A program made the position numbers and the translations under genes. From positions 3,893 through 67,892 of the forward strand of contig NZ_JAHYSG010000068.1 of assembly GCF_022095675.1 (NCBI RefSeq): DNA of 64,000 nt, read 5' to 3'. The DNA is from Dactylosporangium sp. AC04546. GTDB taxonomy: Bacteria; Actinomycetota; Actinomycetes; Mycobacteriales; Micromonosporaceae. Under the pieces are notes generated by a model. That model made no database searches. It saw only the letters and a program-made list of their open reading frames with translations, and was not told the DNA's origin. This document shows, piece by piece, positions 36,068 to 45,328 of the stretch; position 1 is the first letter of the stretch, and each line of letters opens with the position of its first letter.

Positions 36068-37979
36068 CCGCGGGCGACCCGTCGGCCATCAGGAACACGA
36101 CGCCGACGGGTCCATTGTGGACCGTCAAGGCACCCGCCGCGGTGACGCTCACGTCCAGCTCGCCCTCGCCGATCTTCAGGCCGCGCACCCGGAACGCGCC
36201 GACCGGCGACGGGGTCATGGGGTCGAACGTGATCCGCCCGCCGGGCACGTCGGCGTCCAGGCCGAGCAGGGCCGTCAGGATCGCCGGTCCGGCCGCCGCG
36301 GCCCACGCCTGCGGGCGGCACGAGGCCGGGTAGGGCGTCGGCAGGTCGTCCCCGCCGTACAGCTCGGGCAGCCGGTAGTCGAAGCGCTCACCGGCGTCGA
36401 GCAGCGCGCGGATCACCGCCGCCGCCTCGCCGGCGTGGCCGTCGCGCACGAGGCCGAGCAGCGCGATCGCGGTGTCGTGCGGCCAGACCGAGCCGAGGTG
36501 GTACGAGAGGGCGTTGTACCCGGCCGACGACGGCGCGACGGTCCGGATCCCGAACGGCGAGCGCAGCTCGGCCAGCCGCCCGGCGACGGCGGCGCTCTCG
36601 GCCGCGGAGAGCAGGCCGGTGCCCAGCAGGTGGCCCATGTTCGAGGCGATGCTGTCGACCTGCTGCCCGGTGCCGTCGAGCGCGATCGCCGGGTAGCCCC
36701 CCGGGCACCAGAACGCGGCCCGGAACCGCTCGGCGAGGTCGGCCCCCCACGCGCGCCAGCGATCGCCTCCCTCGCGGCCGAACGACTCCAGCAGCCAGGC
36801 GGCGTCGACGGCGGCCCGGTACGCGTACGCCTGGACCTCACTCAGCGCCAGCGGACCGGCCGCCAGCCGCCCGTCGGCGTGCTGGACCCCGTCGCCGGAG
36901 TCCTTCCAGCCGTGGTTGGTCAGGCCCTTGGCGCTCGACTGGTACGCGATGAAGCCGTCGTGGCCGGCCAGCCACTCCATCGCGCGCTCGACGCTGTCCA
37001 GCAGCGCCTCGACCGCGAGGCGGGACATGCCCCAGCGGTACGCGTCGGCGAGGGTGCTCACGAAGAGCGCGGTCGCGTCGACGGTGCCGTAGTACACCGG
37101 CGGCAGGAAGTAGGTGGCGTCGGGCGGGCGGACCTCGTGCAGGATCTTGCCGGGCTCCTCGTCGGTGTCCGGGTCGTGCTTGACGCCCTGCCGCTTGGCG
37201 AGCGCCCGCAGCGTGCCGGCCGCGACGTCGTGGCCGAGGGGCAGGCCGAGCCGGGCCGACCAGAGCGAGTCGCGGCCGAAGAGGGTGAGGTACCACGGGC
37301 TGCCCGCGGTGTAGTACACGTCCTCGCCGTCGGCCAGCCGCAGTGCGTCGAGGTCCTGCACGCCGGCCCGCACGAGCGCGTCGAGGCGGCGGTCGTCGGC
37401 GCTGACCCGCAGCGTGCTGAAGCGCTTGCTGCGCGCGACCGGCGGCCCGTCGGTGCGCGTGAAGCGCAGCTCGACGGACCAGCTCTCGCGCGGCGGGATG
37501 GTGACCTCCCAGCGGAAGTCGGGCGACGCCGGCACCGACTCGTAGGAGACCGTCATCCCGTCCTCGGCCGCGGCGGCCACGCCGTCCTTGATCGCGCCCA
37601 TGCCCGCGTAGTCGGTCGACGCTTCGACCTCCAGCGACACGGTCAGCGTCTGGTGGGAGGCGTTGGCAAGCGTGATCGTCTCGGTGCCGCCGTTGGGCTC
37701 GACCAGGCGCCGCCGGGTCAGCGTGACCGTCGGGTCGGGGCCGTCGTCGCCCAGCTCCCGCAGCACACCCACGAAGACCGCCGACGACGCACCGGCCCGT
37801 CGAGCCGTCACCGGCACGGGTTCCCGCCCGTCGACCGTCACCACGAGTCGTGAGAGCACCCTGCGGTCGTTGACGTAGAGGCCGTCGGCACCGCCGGTGA
37901 GCTGCCCGGACGGCCCTGACAGCCAGGTGGCCGGGGCGGCGACACACGCCACGTGATCGTGCAGGTAGGGCTGCGCCAT
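36051..37979 (-). CDS. Glycogen-debranching/amylo-alpha-1,6-glucosidase-like protein
   Basis: A 642-residue protein. It has an N-terminal GDE_N-type beta domain (about 1–250, with LTGGADGLYVNDRRVLSRLVV) and a six-hairpin glycosidase-like domain (GSPWYLTLFGRDSLWSARLG, QQVDSIASNMGHLLGTGLL, SVWPHDTAIALLGL). The Asp/Glu-bearing FGRDS and WPHDTA motifs are typical of this debranching family. I chose ATG 37979, which has AAGAGGAAC upstream. It is divergently transcribed from the LacI/ABC sugar operon across two shared operators, so it probably acts on the imported oligosaccharide in the cytoplasm. Confidence 0.85.
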   Translation of the reverse strand: MAQPYLHDHVACVAAPATWLSGPSGQLTGGADGLYVNDRRVLSRLVVTVDGREPVPVTARRAGASSAVFVGVLRELGDDGPDPTVTLTRRRLVEPNGGTETITLANASHQTLTVSLEVEASTDYAGMGAIKDGVAAAAEDGMTVSYESVPASPDFRWEVTIPPRESWSVELRFTRTDGPPVARSKRFSTLRVSADDRRLDALVRAGVQDLDALRLADGEDVYYTAGSPWYLTLFGRDSLWSARLGLPLGHDVAAGTLRALAKRQGVKHDPDTDEEPGKILHEVRPPDATYFLPPVYYGTVDATALFVSTLADAYRWGMSRLAVEALLDSVERAMEWLAGHDGFIAYQSSAKGLTNHGWKDSGDGVQHADGRLAAGPLALSEVQAYAYRAAVDAAWLLESFGREGGDRWRAWGADLAERFRAAFWCPGGYPAIALDGTGQQVDSIASNMGHLLGTGLLSAAESAAVAGRLAELRSPFGIRTVAPSSAGYNALSYHLGSVWPHDTAIALLGLVRDGHAGEAAAVIRALLDAGERFDYRLPELYGGDDLPTPYPASCRPQAWAAAAGPAILTALLGLDADVPGGRITFDPMTPSPVGAFRVRGLKIGEGELDVSVTAAGALTVHNGPVGVVFLMADGSPAAISKA

Positions 37980-38031
37980 GTCGGTTCCTCTTGACAAGCC
38001 TGTTGGCGGGTGAGACCGTCCGGTCATCCTG

Positions 38032-38043
38032 TTGAACGTTCAA
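38032..38043. promoter_or_regulatory. LacI-family operator, copy 1
   Basis: TTGAACGTTCAA, a perfect 12-bp palindrome with a central CG, lies in the divergent gap between the debranching gene and lacI. Its centre is 35 bp from that of copy 2. Confidence 0.8.
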
Positions 38044-38066
38044 AAGGGCTAATGCCACCGCACGAT

Positions 38067-38078
38067 TTGAACGTTCAA
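38067..38078. promoter_or_regulatory. LacI-family operator, copy 2
   Basis: A second identical TTGAACGTTCAA ends 30 bases before the lacI GTG. The pair is expected to repress both divergent transcripts. Confidence 0.8.
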
Positions 38079-38108
38079 CTCGGCACCTTACGGCATTTGG
38101 GAGGGAAT

Positions 38109-39137
38109 GTGCACCCGCCGACCGTCGAGGACGTGGCACGGGCCGCCGGGGTCTCCCGGCAGACCGTCTCCAACGTTCTCAACGCGCCCGAGCGCGTGCG
38201 CCCCGAGACGCGGCTGCGCGTCGAGGCGGCCATCGACCAGCTCGGGTACCGGCCCAACCGGGTCGCGCAGTCGCTGCGTGCGTCCACCTCTCGCATGATC
38301 GGCTATCGCATCGAGCCGATGCACCCGCAGTCCCTCGCCAGCATCCACGACCGGTTCCTGCACGCGCTGGCCGAGGCCGGCCGGGCGGCGGACCACCACC
38401 TGCTGCTGTTCACCGCCAACGACCCCGAGGACGAGGTCGCCAACGTCCAGGCCCTGCACCGGGCCGGCGCGATCGACGGCGTCGTCCTCTACGGCATCTC
38501 GACCGACGACCCGCGCCCGCCCGGGCTGCGCCAGCTGCGCATCCCGTTCGCCGCGTTCGGCCGCACAGGGGCCGACTCGGCCCACCCGTGGGTCGACATC
38601 GACAACGCCGCCGGCACCGCCGCCGCCGTCGAGCACCTGGTGACCCGCGGGCACCAGCGGATCGCGTTCGTCGGCTACCCCGAGGGCGCGGCCGTCGGCG
38701 ACCGGCGGGCCGATGGCTGGCGCACCGCGCTCGACAAGCACGGCCTGCTCGACGGCTCCCGCCACCTCGACCTGCGGGGCGAGGACTCGCTCGCCACCGG
38801 GGCCCGCCTCGGCGAGGCCCTCCTGCAGCACCACACCCCACCCACCGCCGTCGTCGCCGCCACCGACACGCTCGCCGCGGGGGTGCTGCGCGTCGTGCAG
38901 CGCCGCGGCGCGCGCCTCGCGGTGGTCGGCTTCGACGACACCCCGACGGCCGCCGCGCTCGACCTGTCGAGCGTCCGCCAGCCCATCGAGGCCGTAGGGC
39001 ACGCCATGATCCGGGCTCTGCTCGCCTATTCGCCCGACCGGCCGGGGCCTTCGGCTCCCGACCCACATGGTGCTGAACCCACCAGCCAACTGCTGACGCC
39101 CGAACTGATCGTCCGGGCCAGCAGCGCACTGCACTGA
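38109..39137 (+). CDS. LacI-family transcriptional regulator
   Basis: A 342-residue repressor-type protein. PTVEDVARAAGVSRQTVSNVLN is the LacI helix-turn-helix, with the hinge helix at NRVAQSLRAS, followed by a periplasmic-binding-protein-like sensor domain ending in VVGFDDTPTAAAL and SVRQPIEAVG. I chose GTG 38109 directly behind GGGAGG. It is the first gene of the sugar operon, and the two TTGAACGTTCAA sites upstream are its likely autoregulatory operators. Confidence 0.93.
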   Translation: MHPPTVEDVARAAGVSRQTVSNVLNAPERVRPETRLRVEAAIDQLGYRPNRVAQSLRASTSRMIGYRIEPMHPQSLASIHDRFLHALAEAGRAADHHLLLFTANDPEDEVANVQALHRAGAIDGVVLYGISTDDPRPPGLRQLRIPFAAFGRTGADSAHPWVDIDNAAGTAAAVEHLVTRGHQRIAFVGYPEGAAVGDRRADGWRTALDKHGLLDGSRHLDLRGEDSLATGARLGEALLQHHTPPTAVVAATDTLAAGVLRVVQRRGARLAVVGFDDTPTAAALDLSSVRQPIEAVGHAMIRALLAYSPDRPGPSAPDPHGAEPTSQLLTPELIVRASSALH

Positions 39138-39166
39138 AACCTCTCCGACCCCCTGGGAGCGACATC

Positions 39167-40390
39167 ATGAAACGGACACCCCGCCTCCTCGCCGCCGCGT
39201 TGCTACTGGTCGGCCTCGGCGCCACAGCCGCCTGCGGCGACGACGGATCCGGCACCGAGGGCACCGACACCGGCGCCAAACTGACGATGTTCGCGTTCTC
39301 CTCGTCCCCGGCCGAGGACGCGGTACTGCGAAAGGCCGTCGAGGACTACAACAAGCTCGGCCGCAACACCGTCGAGCTGAAGGTGCTGCCGGAGTACGAC
39401 ACCGCGCTCACGACCGCGCTGGCCGGCGGCGAACCGCCGGACGTCTTCTACGTCAACGACAACAAGCTGCCCGACCTGGGCAAGAACGGCGCGCTCGAGC
39501 CGATCGGCGACAAGGTCGAGAACCCGGGCGACTTCTACGACACGCTCAAGCAGTCGTTCACCTACAAGGGGACGTACTACTGCGCGCCGAAGGACTTCTC
39601 CACGCTGCAGTTGGTGTACAACACCGCCGACTTCACCGCCGCCGGCGTCCAGCCGCCCAAGACCTGGGACGAGCTGGCCGCCGCCGCGAAGGCGCTGACC
39701 AAGCCGGGTCACCCCGGGCTGGTGTTCGGTCCCGAGTTCTACCGCTGGGGCGTGTTCATGGCGCAGGCCGGCGCGTGGCCGACCAACGACGACATCACCA
39801 AGATGACGATGGACACGCCCGAGATGAAGGCGGCCCTGCAGTACGTGACCGACAACCACAAGAACGGGAACTTCGGCACGCCGGCGTCGGTCGGCGCCGG
39901 ATGGGGCGGCGAGGCGTTCGGCAAGGGCCTGACGTCGATGACCATCGAGGGCAACTGGATCGTCGGGGCAATGAAGAACGACTTCCCCAACGTGAAGTAC
40001 GCGGTCGCCGAGCTGCCGGCCGGCCCGAAGGGCAAGGGCACGATGTCGTTCTCGGTCTGCTACGGCGTGGCCAAGGCGTCGAAGAACAAGGCCGCCGCGA
40101 CCGACTTCGTCAAGTGGCTCACCTCGCCCGACGAGCAGTTCGCGGTCACCAAGGAGTTCCCGGTGATGCCGTCGCGCAAGTCGCTGGCCGACAAGTGGCT
40201 GGCCGACAAGCCGGAGCTCAAGGCGTTCGTCGCCGGCGGTGACTACGCGAAGAAGTCGGTGTTCGTGCCCGGCTTCTCGACCGCGATCGACACGTTCAAC
40301 GACGGCATCCAGGGCCTGGCCAAGGGCAACAAGCAGGTGGACGAGGTCGTCTCCAGCACCCAGAAGGCCGGGACCGACATCCTCGGCTGA
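39167..40390 (+). CDS. Sugar ABC transporter substrate-binding lipoprotein
   Basis: A 407-residue family-1 solute-binding lipoprotein. The lipobox ATAAC23 is followed by LTMFAFSSSPAEDAVLRKAVEDYN, ALAGGEPPDVFYVND and LEPIGDKV, as in MalE-type proteins. EGNWIVGAMKNDFPNVKYAVAELP is the conserved C-lobe element. The ATG at 39167 is 29 bases after lacI. It delivers a sugar, probably an oligosaccharide, to the two permeases that follow. Confidence 0.93.
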   Translation: MKRTPRLLAAALLLVGLGATAACGDDGSGTEGTDTGAKLTMFAFSSSPAEDAVLRKAVEDYNKLGRNTVELKVLPEYDTALTTALAGGEPPDVFYVNDNKLPDLGKNGALEPIGDKVENPGDFYDTLKQSFTYKGTYYCAPKDFSTLQLVYNTADFTAAGVQPPKTWDELAAAAKALTKPGHPGLVFGPEFYRWGVFMAQAGAWPTNDDITKMTMDTPEMKAALQYVTDNHKNGNFGTPASVGAGWGGEAFGKGLTSMTIEGNWIVGAMKNDFPNVKYAVAELPAGPKGKGTMSFSVCYGVAKASKNKAAATDFVKWLTSPDEQFAVTKEFPVMPSRKSLADKWLADKPELKAFVAGGDYAKKSVFVPGFSTAIDTFNDGIQGLAKGNKQVDEVVSSTQKAGTDILG

Positions 40391-40452
40391 CCGTTTGACC
40401 GGGGCCGCCGCCTCCCCCCTTGGCGGCGGCCCCTACTGGAGGTACCCCCGAA

Positions 40453-41511
40453 ATGACCGCCACCGTTGAGGCGCCGCCGGACGCACCCCCCGGCCGCCGC
40501 CCGAAGTCGCGTATCCACGGCCGGCAGGGCCTGGCCGGCTGGCTGTTCGTCACCCCTGCCCTCATCGGGCTGGGCGCGTTCATGGTCGCGCCGATCCTGC
40601 TGGCGCTGTGGGTGTCGTTCCGCGACTGGAGCGGCCTCAACCCGCTCGCCGACTCCACCAACGCCGGCACCGGCAACTACGCCGACCTGCTCACCGACTC
40701 CGGCGTCGTGCGCGGCGACTTCGCCAAGAGCCTGCGCAACAACCTGTACTACGTGCTCGGCGTCGTCCCCGCGCAGACGGTCCTGGCCTTCCTGCTCGCC
40801 ATTATCGTCAACTCCCGCCTGCTCAAGGGCCGCACGTTCTTCCGCACCGCGTTCTACTTCCCGTCGGTGACGAGTTCGATCGCGGTCGCCTTCATCTTTG
40901 TTTTCCTCTTCAGTCCCGCGGGCGTGGTCAACACCGTGCTGTCCGCGGTACTGCCGGGAAAGGTCGACCTCGTCTGGCTGGACGACTCGGACGGCCTGAT
41001 CCACCTGCTGCTGCGGGCCGTGGGCGTGGACCGGCCGCCGTCCGCCCTGCGCGGCGAGTTCATGGACCTGTCCTGGTGGGACTGGCTGTCCGGGCCGAGC
41101 GTCGCGCTCAGCTCGGTGATGATCCTGGCCACCTGGACCACCACGGGCACGTTCATGCTGATGTTCCTGGCCGGCCTGCAGAACATCCCGGAGGAGCTCG
41201 AGGAGGCCGCGGCGCTCGACGGCGCGTCGGCCCGCCAGCGCTTCTTCACCATCACGCTGCCGCTGCTGAAGCCGACCCTCTTCCTGGTGCTGACGCTGGG
41301 CATCATCGGCACGTGGCAGGTCTTCGACCAGGTGTACGCCATGACGGCCGGCGGCCCGCAGAAGACCACGCTGACGCCCGCCTATCTCGTGTACCGCGAG
41401 GGCTTCCAGAACAGCGCGATGGGCCGCGCGGCGGCGATCGCCTTCGTCGTCTTCGTCATCATCCTGGTCTTCACCGCCGTGCAGCGGCTGGTGCTGCGGA
41501 AGGAGCGCTGA
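40453..41511 (+). CDS. Sugar ABC transporter permease, MalF type
   Basis: A 352-residue inner-membrane protein with about six to seven helices and a cytoplasmic Pro/Arg-rich start. EEAAALDGASARQRFFTITLPLLKP is the EAA loop that contacts the ATPase. It carries an insertion of about 60 residues between transmembrane segments (SDGLIHLLLRAVGVDRPPSA region). ATG 40453 follows GGAGG. It precedes the second permease by a single base. Confidence 0.93.
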   Translation: MTATVEAPPDAPPGRRPKSRIHGRQGLAGWLFVTPALIGLGAFMVAPILLALWVSFRDWSGLNPLADSTNAGTGNYADLLTDSGVVRGDFAKSLRNNLYYVLGVVPAQTVLAFLLAIIVNSRLLKGRTFFRTAFYFPSVTSSIAVAFIFVFLFSPAGVVNTVLSAVLPGKVDLVWLDDSDGLIHLLLRAVGVDRPPSALRGEFMDLSWWDWLSGPSVALSSVMILATWTTTGTFMLMFLAGLQNIPEELEEAAALDGASARQRFFTITLPLLKPTLFLVLTLGIIGTWQVFDQVYAMTAGGPQKTTLTPAYLVYREGFQNSAMGRAAAIAFVVFVIILVFTAVQRLVLRKER

Positions 41512-41512
41512 C

Positions 41513-42337
41513 ATGCGGCGCGCGCTGCGGTACGGCATCCTCATCTTCTTCGCCGTGATCTTCATCTACCCGTTCGTGCTGTCGTTCGCCACCTCGTTCA
41601 AGTCCCGCCCGGAGGTGGCGTCCAGCCCGGTGATCCCGTGGCCGCAGGCGTTCGACACCCGGGCCTGGACCGACGTGCTGGTGCACAGCGACTTTCCCCT
41701 GTGGACGTTCAACTCGATCCTCGTCACCGTGCTGGCGACGCTGGGCCGGGTGTTCCTGGACTCGCTGGCCGGGTACTCGCTGGCCCGCCTGACCTGGCGC
41801 GGCCGGAACCTGGTGTTCGCGGGCGTGGTCTCGGTCCTCGCGGTCCCCCCGATCGTCCTGACCGTCCCGCGCTTCCTGGTGTTGAAGGAGATGAGCCTCC
41901 TCAACTCGTACACGGGCCTGATCCTGCCGCTGGCGGTGGACGCGATGGGCATCTTCCTGATGCGCCAGTTCTTCGCCGAGCTGCCACGGGAGCTGGAGGA
42001 GGCGGCCCGCATCGACGGTGCGTCGATCTTCCAGGCCTACTGGCACGTGGTACTGCCACTGGCCCGCCCGGCCCTGCTGACCCTCACGATCCTGTCGTTC
42101 CAGGGCGTGTGGAACGAGTTCCTGATGCCCCTGATCGTCGTCCGGGCCAGCCCGGAGCACTGGACGCTCCCGTTCGGCCTGTCCACGCTGGGCCGAGGCG
42201 GCGCCGGCGGCCAGTCCTACGACTACCCGGTGATGATGGCGGGATCGATCCTGACCATCATCCCGGTGGCGATCGTCTTCATCATCTTCCAGCGCTTCTT
42301 CGTGCGGGGGGTGGCCCAGACGGGCGTCAAGGGCTGA
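41513..42337 (+). CDS. Sugar ABC transporter permease, MalG type
   Basis: A 274-residue inner-membrane protein with six helices and the EAA motif EEAARIDGASIFQAYWHVVLP. It starts 1 base after the MalF-type gene. No ATP-binding subunit is encoded here, so this importer probably uses a shared MsiK-type ATPase encoded elsewhere, as is common in streptomycetes and their relatives. Confidence 0.93.
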   Translation: MRRALRYGILIFFAVIFIYPFVLSFATSFKSRPEVASSPVIPWPQAFDTRAWTDVLVHSDFPLWTFNSILVTVLATLGRVFLDSLAGYSLARLTWRGRNLVFAGVVSVLAVPPIVLTVPRFLVLKEMSLLNSYTGLILPLAVDAMGIFLMRQFFAELPRELEEAARIDGASIFQAYWHVVLPLARPALLTLTILSFQGVWNEFLMPLIVVRASPEHWTLPFGLSTLGRGGAGGQSYDYPVMMAGSILTIIPVAIVFIIFQRFFVRGVAQTGVKG

Positions 42338-42343
42338 CCGGGG

Positions 42344-43066
42344 TCAGGCGCCGATGACGTTCACCGCCCGTGCCACCACCAGAAGGACCGTCACCAGCGA
42401 CGTCAGGGCCTCGCTCAGCATCAGGAGCTTGGCCCACGTCGACATCGGCATGGTGTCCGTGGGGCTGAAGGCGGTGGCGTTGGTGAACGACACGTACAGG
42501 TAGTCCACGAACGTCGGCTCCCAGTCCCGGTCGGCAAGCTCCGGAACCTGCATCTGGGTGAACAGGAAGTCCGGGTGCGGCGTCCGGCCCTCGGCGCGGG
42601 CCGCCGGGCCGCCGCGGTCGGCCTCCCAGAACCACAGGGCGAAGACGATGACGTTCGTCAGCCAGATCGCGCCGCCCCACAGCAGCAGGTGCTCCGGGGC
42701 GAGGCCACCGTGGTGGAACAGCGCCCGCACCAGCAGCGCCACCGACCACGCGGTCACCAGGCTGAGCACCGCCACCAGGCCGATGCTCAGCGGGCGCAGA
42801 ATCCGGGCCTCGCGGTTGATCCGCAGCGGGTTCACCGCCACCACCGTCACCAGCAGCAGCGACTCCAGCGCGGGCAGCAGCCAGCGCGGTCGTGGGGCCA
42901 GGTCCGGCGGGAGGATCATGTGGATGGCGATCGCCACGGCGATGGCCAGGGCGGCCGGCCAGCGCTGCTCGGCCTCGGTGCGGCGCAACCAGCCGGGCAG
43001 CTGCCCCGGCTTCTTCGGCTGGGGCGGGCCGTTGCCCCGATCCAGCGCGGGCGGTAGGTCGCTCAC
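42344..43066 (-). CDS. Polytopic membrane protein (DUF1345-like), last gene of the radical-SAM operon
   Basis: A 240-residue protein with about five transmembrane helices. The region VDYLYVSFTNATAFSPTDTMPMS followed by a long helix ending VARAVNVIGA resembles the DUF1345/ion-channel-like pattern. I chose GTG 43066, which overlaps the upstream 86-residue gene by four bases (GTGA). It is the last member of a five-gene overlapping operon with the radical SAM and Lgt-like genes. Function unknown. Confidence 0.7.
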   Translation of the reverse strand: MSDLPPALDRGNGPPQPKKPGQLPGWLRRTEAEQRWPAALAIAVAIAIHMILPPDLAPRPRWLLPALESLLLVTVVAVNPLRINREARILRPLSIGLVAVLSLVTAWSVALLVRALFHHGGLAPEHLLLWGGAIWLTNVIVFALWFWEADRGGPAARAEGRTPHPDFLFTQMQVPELADRDWEPTFVDYLYVSFTNATAFSPTDTMPMSTWAKLLMLSEALTSLVTVLLVVARAVNVIGA

Positions 43067-43323
43067 GCCAGCCAACCGTAGACGTGCCAGCCCACTCCCG
43101 CCAGGCCGGCCACCGCCAGTGCCGCCAGGTAGGTCAGGACCAGACGGGTGTCCCGCAGCACGCACTTCGAGCGGGTCAGACCGCGGCGGCGGGCGCGGAG
43201 GTAGCCGGAGAAGCCCAGCACCGCGAAGCCCAGGACCGCCAGCGGGCCCAGCAGCCAGGCCAGCGCCGCGATCGTCGCGTAGACGCACAGGCGCAGCGGG
43301 TCGTAGGGCTGCGGGTCAGCCAC
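43063..43323 (-). CDS. Small two-helix membrane protein
   Basis: An 86-residue protein with two transmembrane segments (YATIAALAWLLGPLAVLGFAV and LVLTYLAALAVAGLAGVGW) separated by a basic loop RARRRGLTRSKC. The GTG at 43323 overlaps the radical SAM gene by 8 bases, and its stop overlaps the next gene by 4. The tight overlaps argue that it is real and part of the same complex or pathway. No family recognised. Confidence 0.7.
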   Translation of the reverse strand: MADPQPYDPLRLCVYATIAALAWLLGPLAVLGFAVLGFSGYLRARRRGLTRSKCVLRDTRLVLTYLAALAVAGLAGVGWHVYGWLA

Positions 43324-44866
43324 GGCGCGGGAGGCGCTGGATCGACAGCAGGGGCCACGCCTGAACCGCGCAGAACGGCGCGCACTGGTCCTGCGACGAG
43401 GCGCTGCGGGTGGCCACGTGGACGCAGCACTGCAGGAGCCGCTCCTCGATCATCGTGTGCATGTCCATGAACGGCTTCACCGTGATGCGCTTGACCCGCT
43501 CGCCGAGCATCTTGCGCAGCCGGTTGCGGCCGCCCGGCAGCGACGACGACACGAGCGTGGTCAGGGTCGAGATGCCGAGGTCGCAGTTCTCGCAGATGTC
43601 CCGCCACAGGTTGCCGACGTCGGGGTGGGACAGCGACGACTGCTCCGACAGCAGCCCGAGCAGCGAGTCCTTGACCGCGGTGCGCAGGGCCGCGGGCAGC
43701 TGGACGTCGGCGATCCGGTTGGCCACCAGGTCCGGCGCCAGGTCGAGGAACGACAGCAGGCGGTCGTGGCCGATGAGCTTGGTCATCGACTGCCACTGGC
43801 CGGCATCGTCGCGCAGGAGGTAGCCCACCGAGCAGCAGTGCGGGTGCGAGCACGGCAGCGCCGTGAGGTCGCGCCAGGTGACCAGGTCGCCGGTCTGCGG
43901 GCCGAGCCGGGCCAGCACGCCGGTGTGGGTCAGCCGGTCCACCGGGTCGATCGGGCCCGAACGACCCGAACCGAACTGCGGCTGCAGCGAGACCCCGCCG
44001 ACGTAGGGCGTGTCGAGCGCCCGCTTCACGACCGCGCCGATCTCGTCGTCGTTGACGCCGAGCGCGCAGGTCATGGTGAGGGTGGTGAAGATGCCGCGGG
44101 CGGAGAGCCGGTCGATCGCCTGCTCCTTGAGCCGGCGCAGGTCGGCGCCGCGGTGGTGCCGGGAGGCGCGCTCGGTCACGCCGTCGTACTGGAGGTACAC
44201 CTCCACCCGCTCCCGGTGCGCCGTGAGGAGGTCGAGCAGCGCGTCGTCGCGGGCGATCCGCACGCCGTTGGTGTTGACCAGGATCCGCACCACGTTGCGC
44301 TCCGAGACCTCGCGCAGGAGCTCCGGGAGGTGGGGGTACAGCGTGGGCTCGCCGCCGGAGAGCATCAGCACGTCGATGCGGCCGTTCTCCCGGGACAGCT
44401 TGGTGTCGACGCTCGCCAGCACGTCGGCCAGCGGTACGACGCCTTCGATGGCCGGAGACGAGTCCGTGAAGCAGGTGGGGCACTTCAGGTTGCAGCTGTC
44501 GGTCAGGTCGGCCAGCAGGATGCAGGTGTGCTGCGTCTGCATCTCCGGCAGCCCGTCAAGATACGCCGACGGGACCGGGGCGAAGTTGCCGGCCAGGTCC
44601 GGCACGTGCGTCTTGGTGGGCGCGGTCCACTGCTCGAGGTACCGCAGAATCTCCGGCTCCTCGTCGTAGAGGGTCCGCACGAGCCCGTGGCCGGGGCAGC
44701 CGCGCTCGAGCCAGATCCGCCCGTCGCGCTCGGCGAGCCAGCCCGACAGCCGCTGGACCGTCTCCAGTGGACGGTCCGGCCGTTCGTCGTGGCAGTGCGG
44801 GCAGAAGGCGTTGACGTAGCGGTGGATGCGGTCCCCGCGCAGGGGCATGCCCGTGTCGGTGCTCAT
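43316..44866 (-). CDS. Cysteine-rich radical SAM enzyme resembling archaeal tetraether synthase (Tes/MJ0619 group)
   Basis: A 516-residue protein. An N-terminal zinc/rubredoxin-like region has C22PHC25 and C57PGH. The radical SAM cluster motif is C125NLKC129PTC132, followed by GGEP at 171–174. C-terminal cysteines (C339, C344/C345, C425, C428, C480/C481, C495, C499) can hold auxiliary Fe-S clusters. Length and this layout resemble archaeal Tes (MJ0619), which joins lipid tails by C–C bonds. That resemblance is my recognition, not a search result. ATG 44866 overlaps the upstream membrane gene (ATGA). Lipid-related membrane neighbours strengthen the idea of a lipid substrate. Confidence 0.75.
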   Translation of the reverse strand: MSTDTGMPLRGDRIHRYVNAFCPHCHDERPDRPLETVQRLSGWLAERDGRIWLERGCPGHGLVRTLYDEEPEILRYLEQWTAPTKTHVPDLAGNFAPVPSAYLDGLPEMQTQHTCILLADLTDSCNLKCPTCFTDSSPAIEGVVPLADVLASVDTKLSRENGRIDVLMLSGGEPTLYPHLPELLREVSERNVVRILVNTNGVRIARDDALLDLLTAHRERVEVYLQYDGVTERASRHHRGADLRRLKEQAIDRLSARGIFTTLTMTCALGVNDDEIGAVVKRALDTPYVGGVSLQPQFGSGRSGPIDPVDRLTHTGVLARLGPQTGDLVTWRDLTALPCSHPHCCSVGYLLRDDAGQWQSMTKLIGHDRLLSFLDLAPDLVANRIADVQLPAALRTAVKDSLLGLLSEQSSLSHPDVGNLWRDICENCDLGISTLTTLVSSSLPGGRNRLRKMLGERVKRITVKPFMDMHTMIEERLLQCCVHVATRSASSQDQCAPFCAVQAWPLLSIQRLPRRG

Positions 44867-45246
44867 AGCGTTCCCGTCTGGCTGTTGACGATGGCGATGC
44901 AGACGCCGATCCCGGCGATCGGGAAGACCAGCACGCTCACCGCCCAGCCGATGATGAGGCCGAGGCCGATCCCGCGGTCCTTCTGGACGATCCAGATGAT
45001 GCCGAAGGTCAGGCAGGCGAGGAAGAGCAGGATCTGCAGCAGGATCTCGGCGTAGACCCCGAACAGGGCGTTCTCGCTGTTGTCGGACATGGCGAAGAGG
45101 AACGTGATCAGCACGCCGAGCCCGATCACCAGGACCTGGCCGAGCGCGGCCAGGCCGATGCCGGCGAACACCTTCCGGCCGCGGATCGGCCGCTCTGGGC
45201 CGGACGGCGGCGGAGGCGGCGGTGGCGGGACCGTCCACTCGTTCAT
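44863..45246 (-). CDS. Small membrane protein with poly-proline N-terminus
   Basis: A 127-residue protein. MNEWTVPPPPPPPPSGPERP is a proline-rich cytoplasmic start, followed by about three transmembrane helices (FAGIGLAALGQVLVIGLGVL, ILLQILLFLACLTFGIIWI, GLGLIIGWAVSVLVFPIAG). I chose ATG 45246 rather than an upstream in-frame ATG with poor coding character. Its stop overlaps the radical SAM start (ATGA). Probably a membrane partner or anchor for the radical SAM enzyme; unproven. Confidence 0.75.
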   Translation of the reverse strand: MNEWTVPPPPPPPPSGPERPIRGRKVFAGIGLAALGQVLVIGLGVLITFLFAMSDNSENALFGVYAEILLQILLFLACLTFGIIWIVQKDRGIGLGLIIGWAVSVLVFPIAGIGVCIAIVNSQTGTL

Positions 45247-45328
45247 GCGTCCTCCGCTCCGCTCCGGCCGCCTGAACCCCACCCTGAGCCCACGATGAGT
45301 GGCCTCCTCCGCTTCGCTCCGGAACCCC

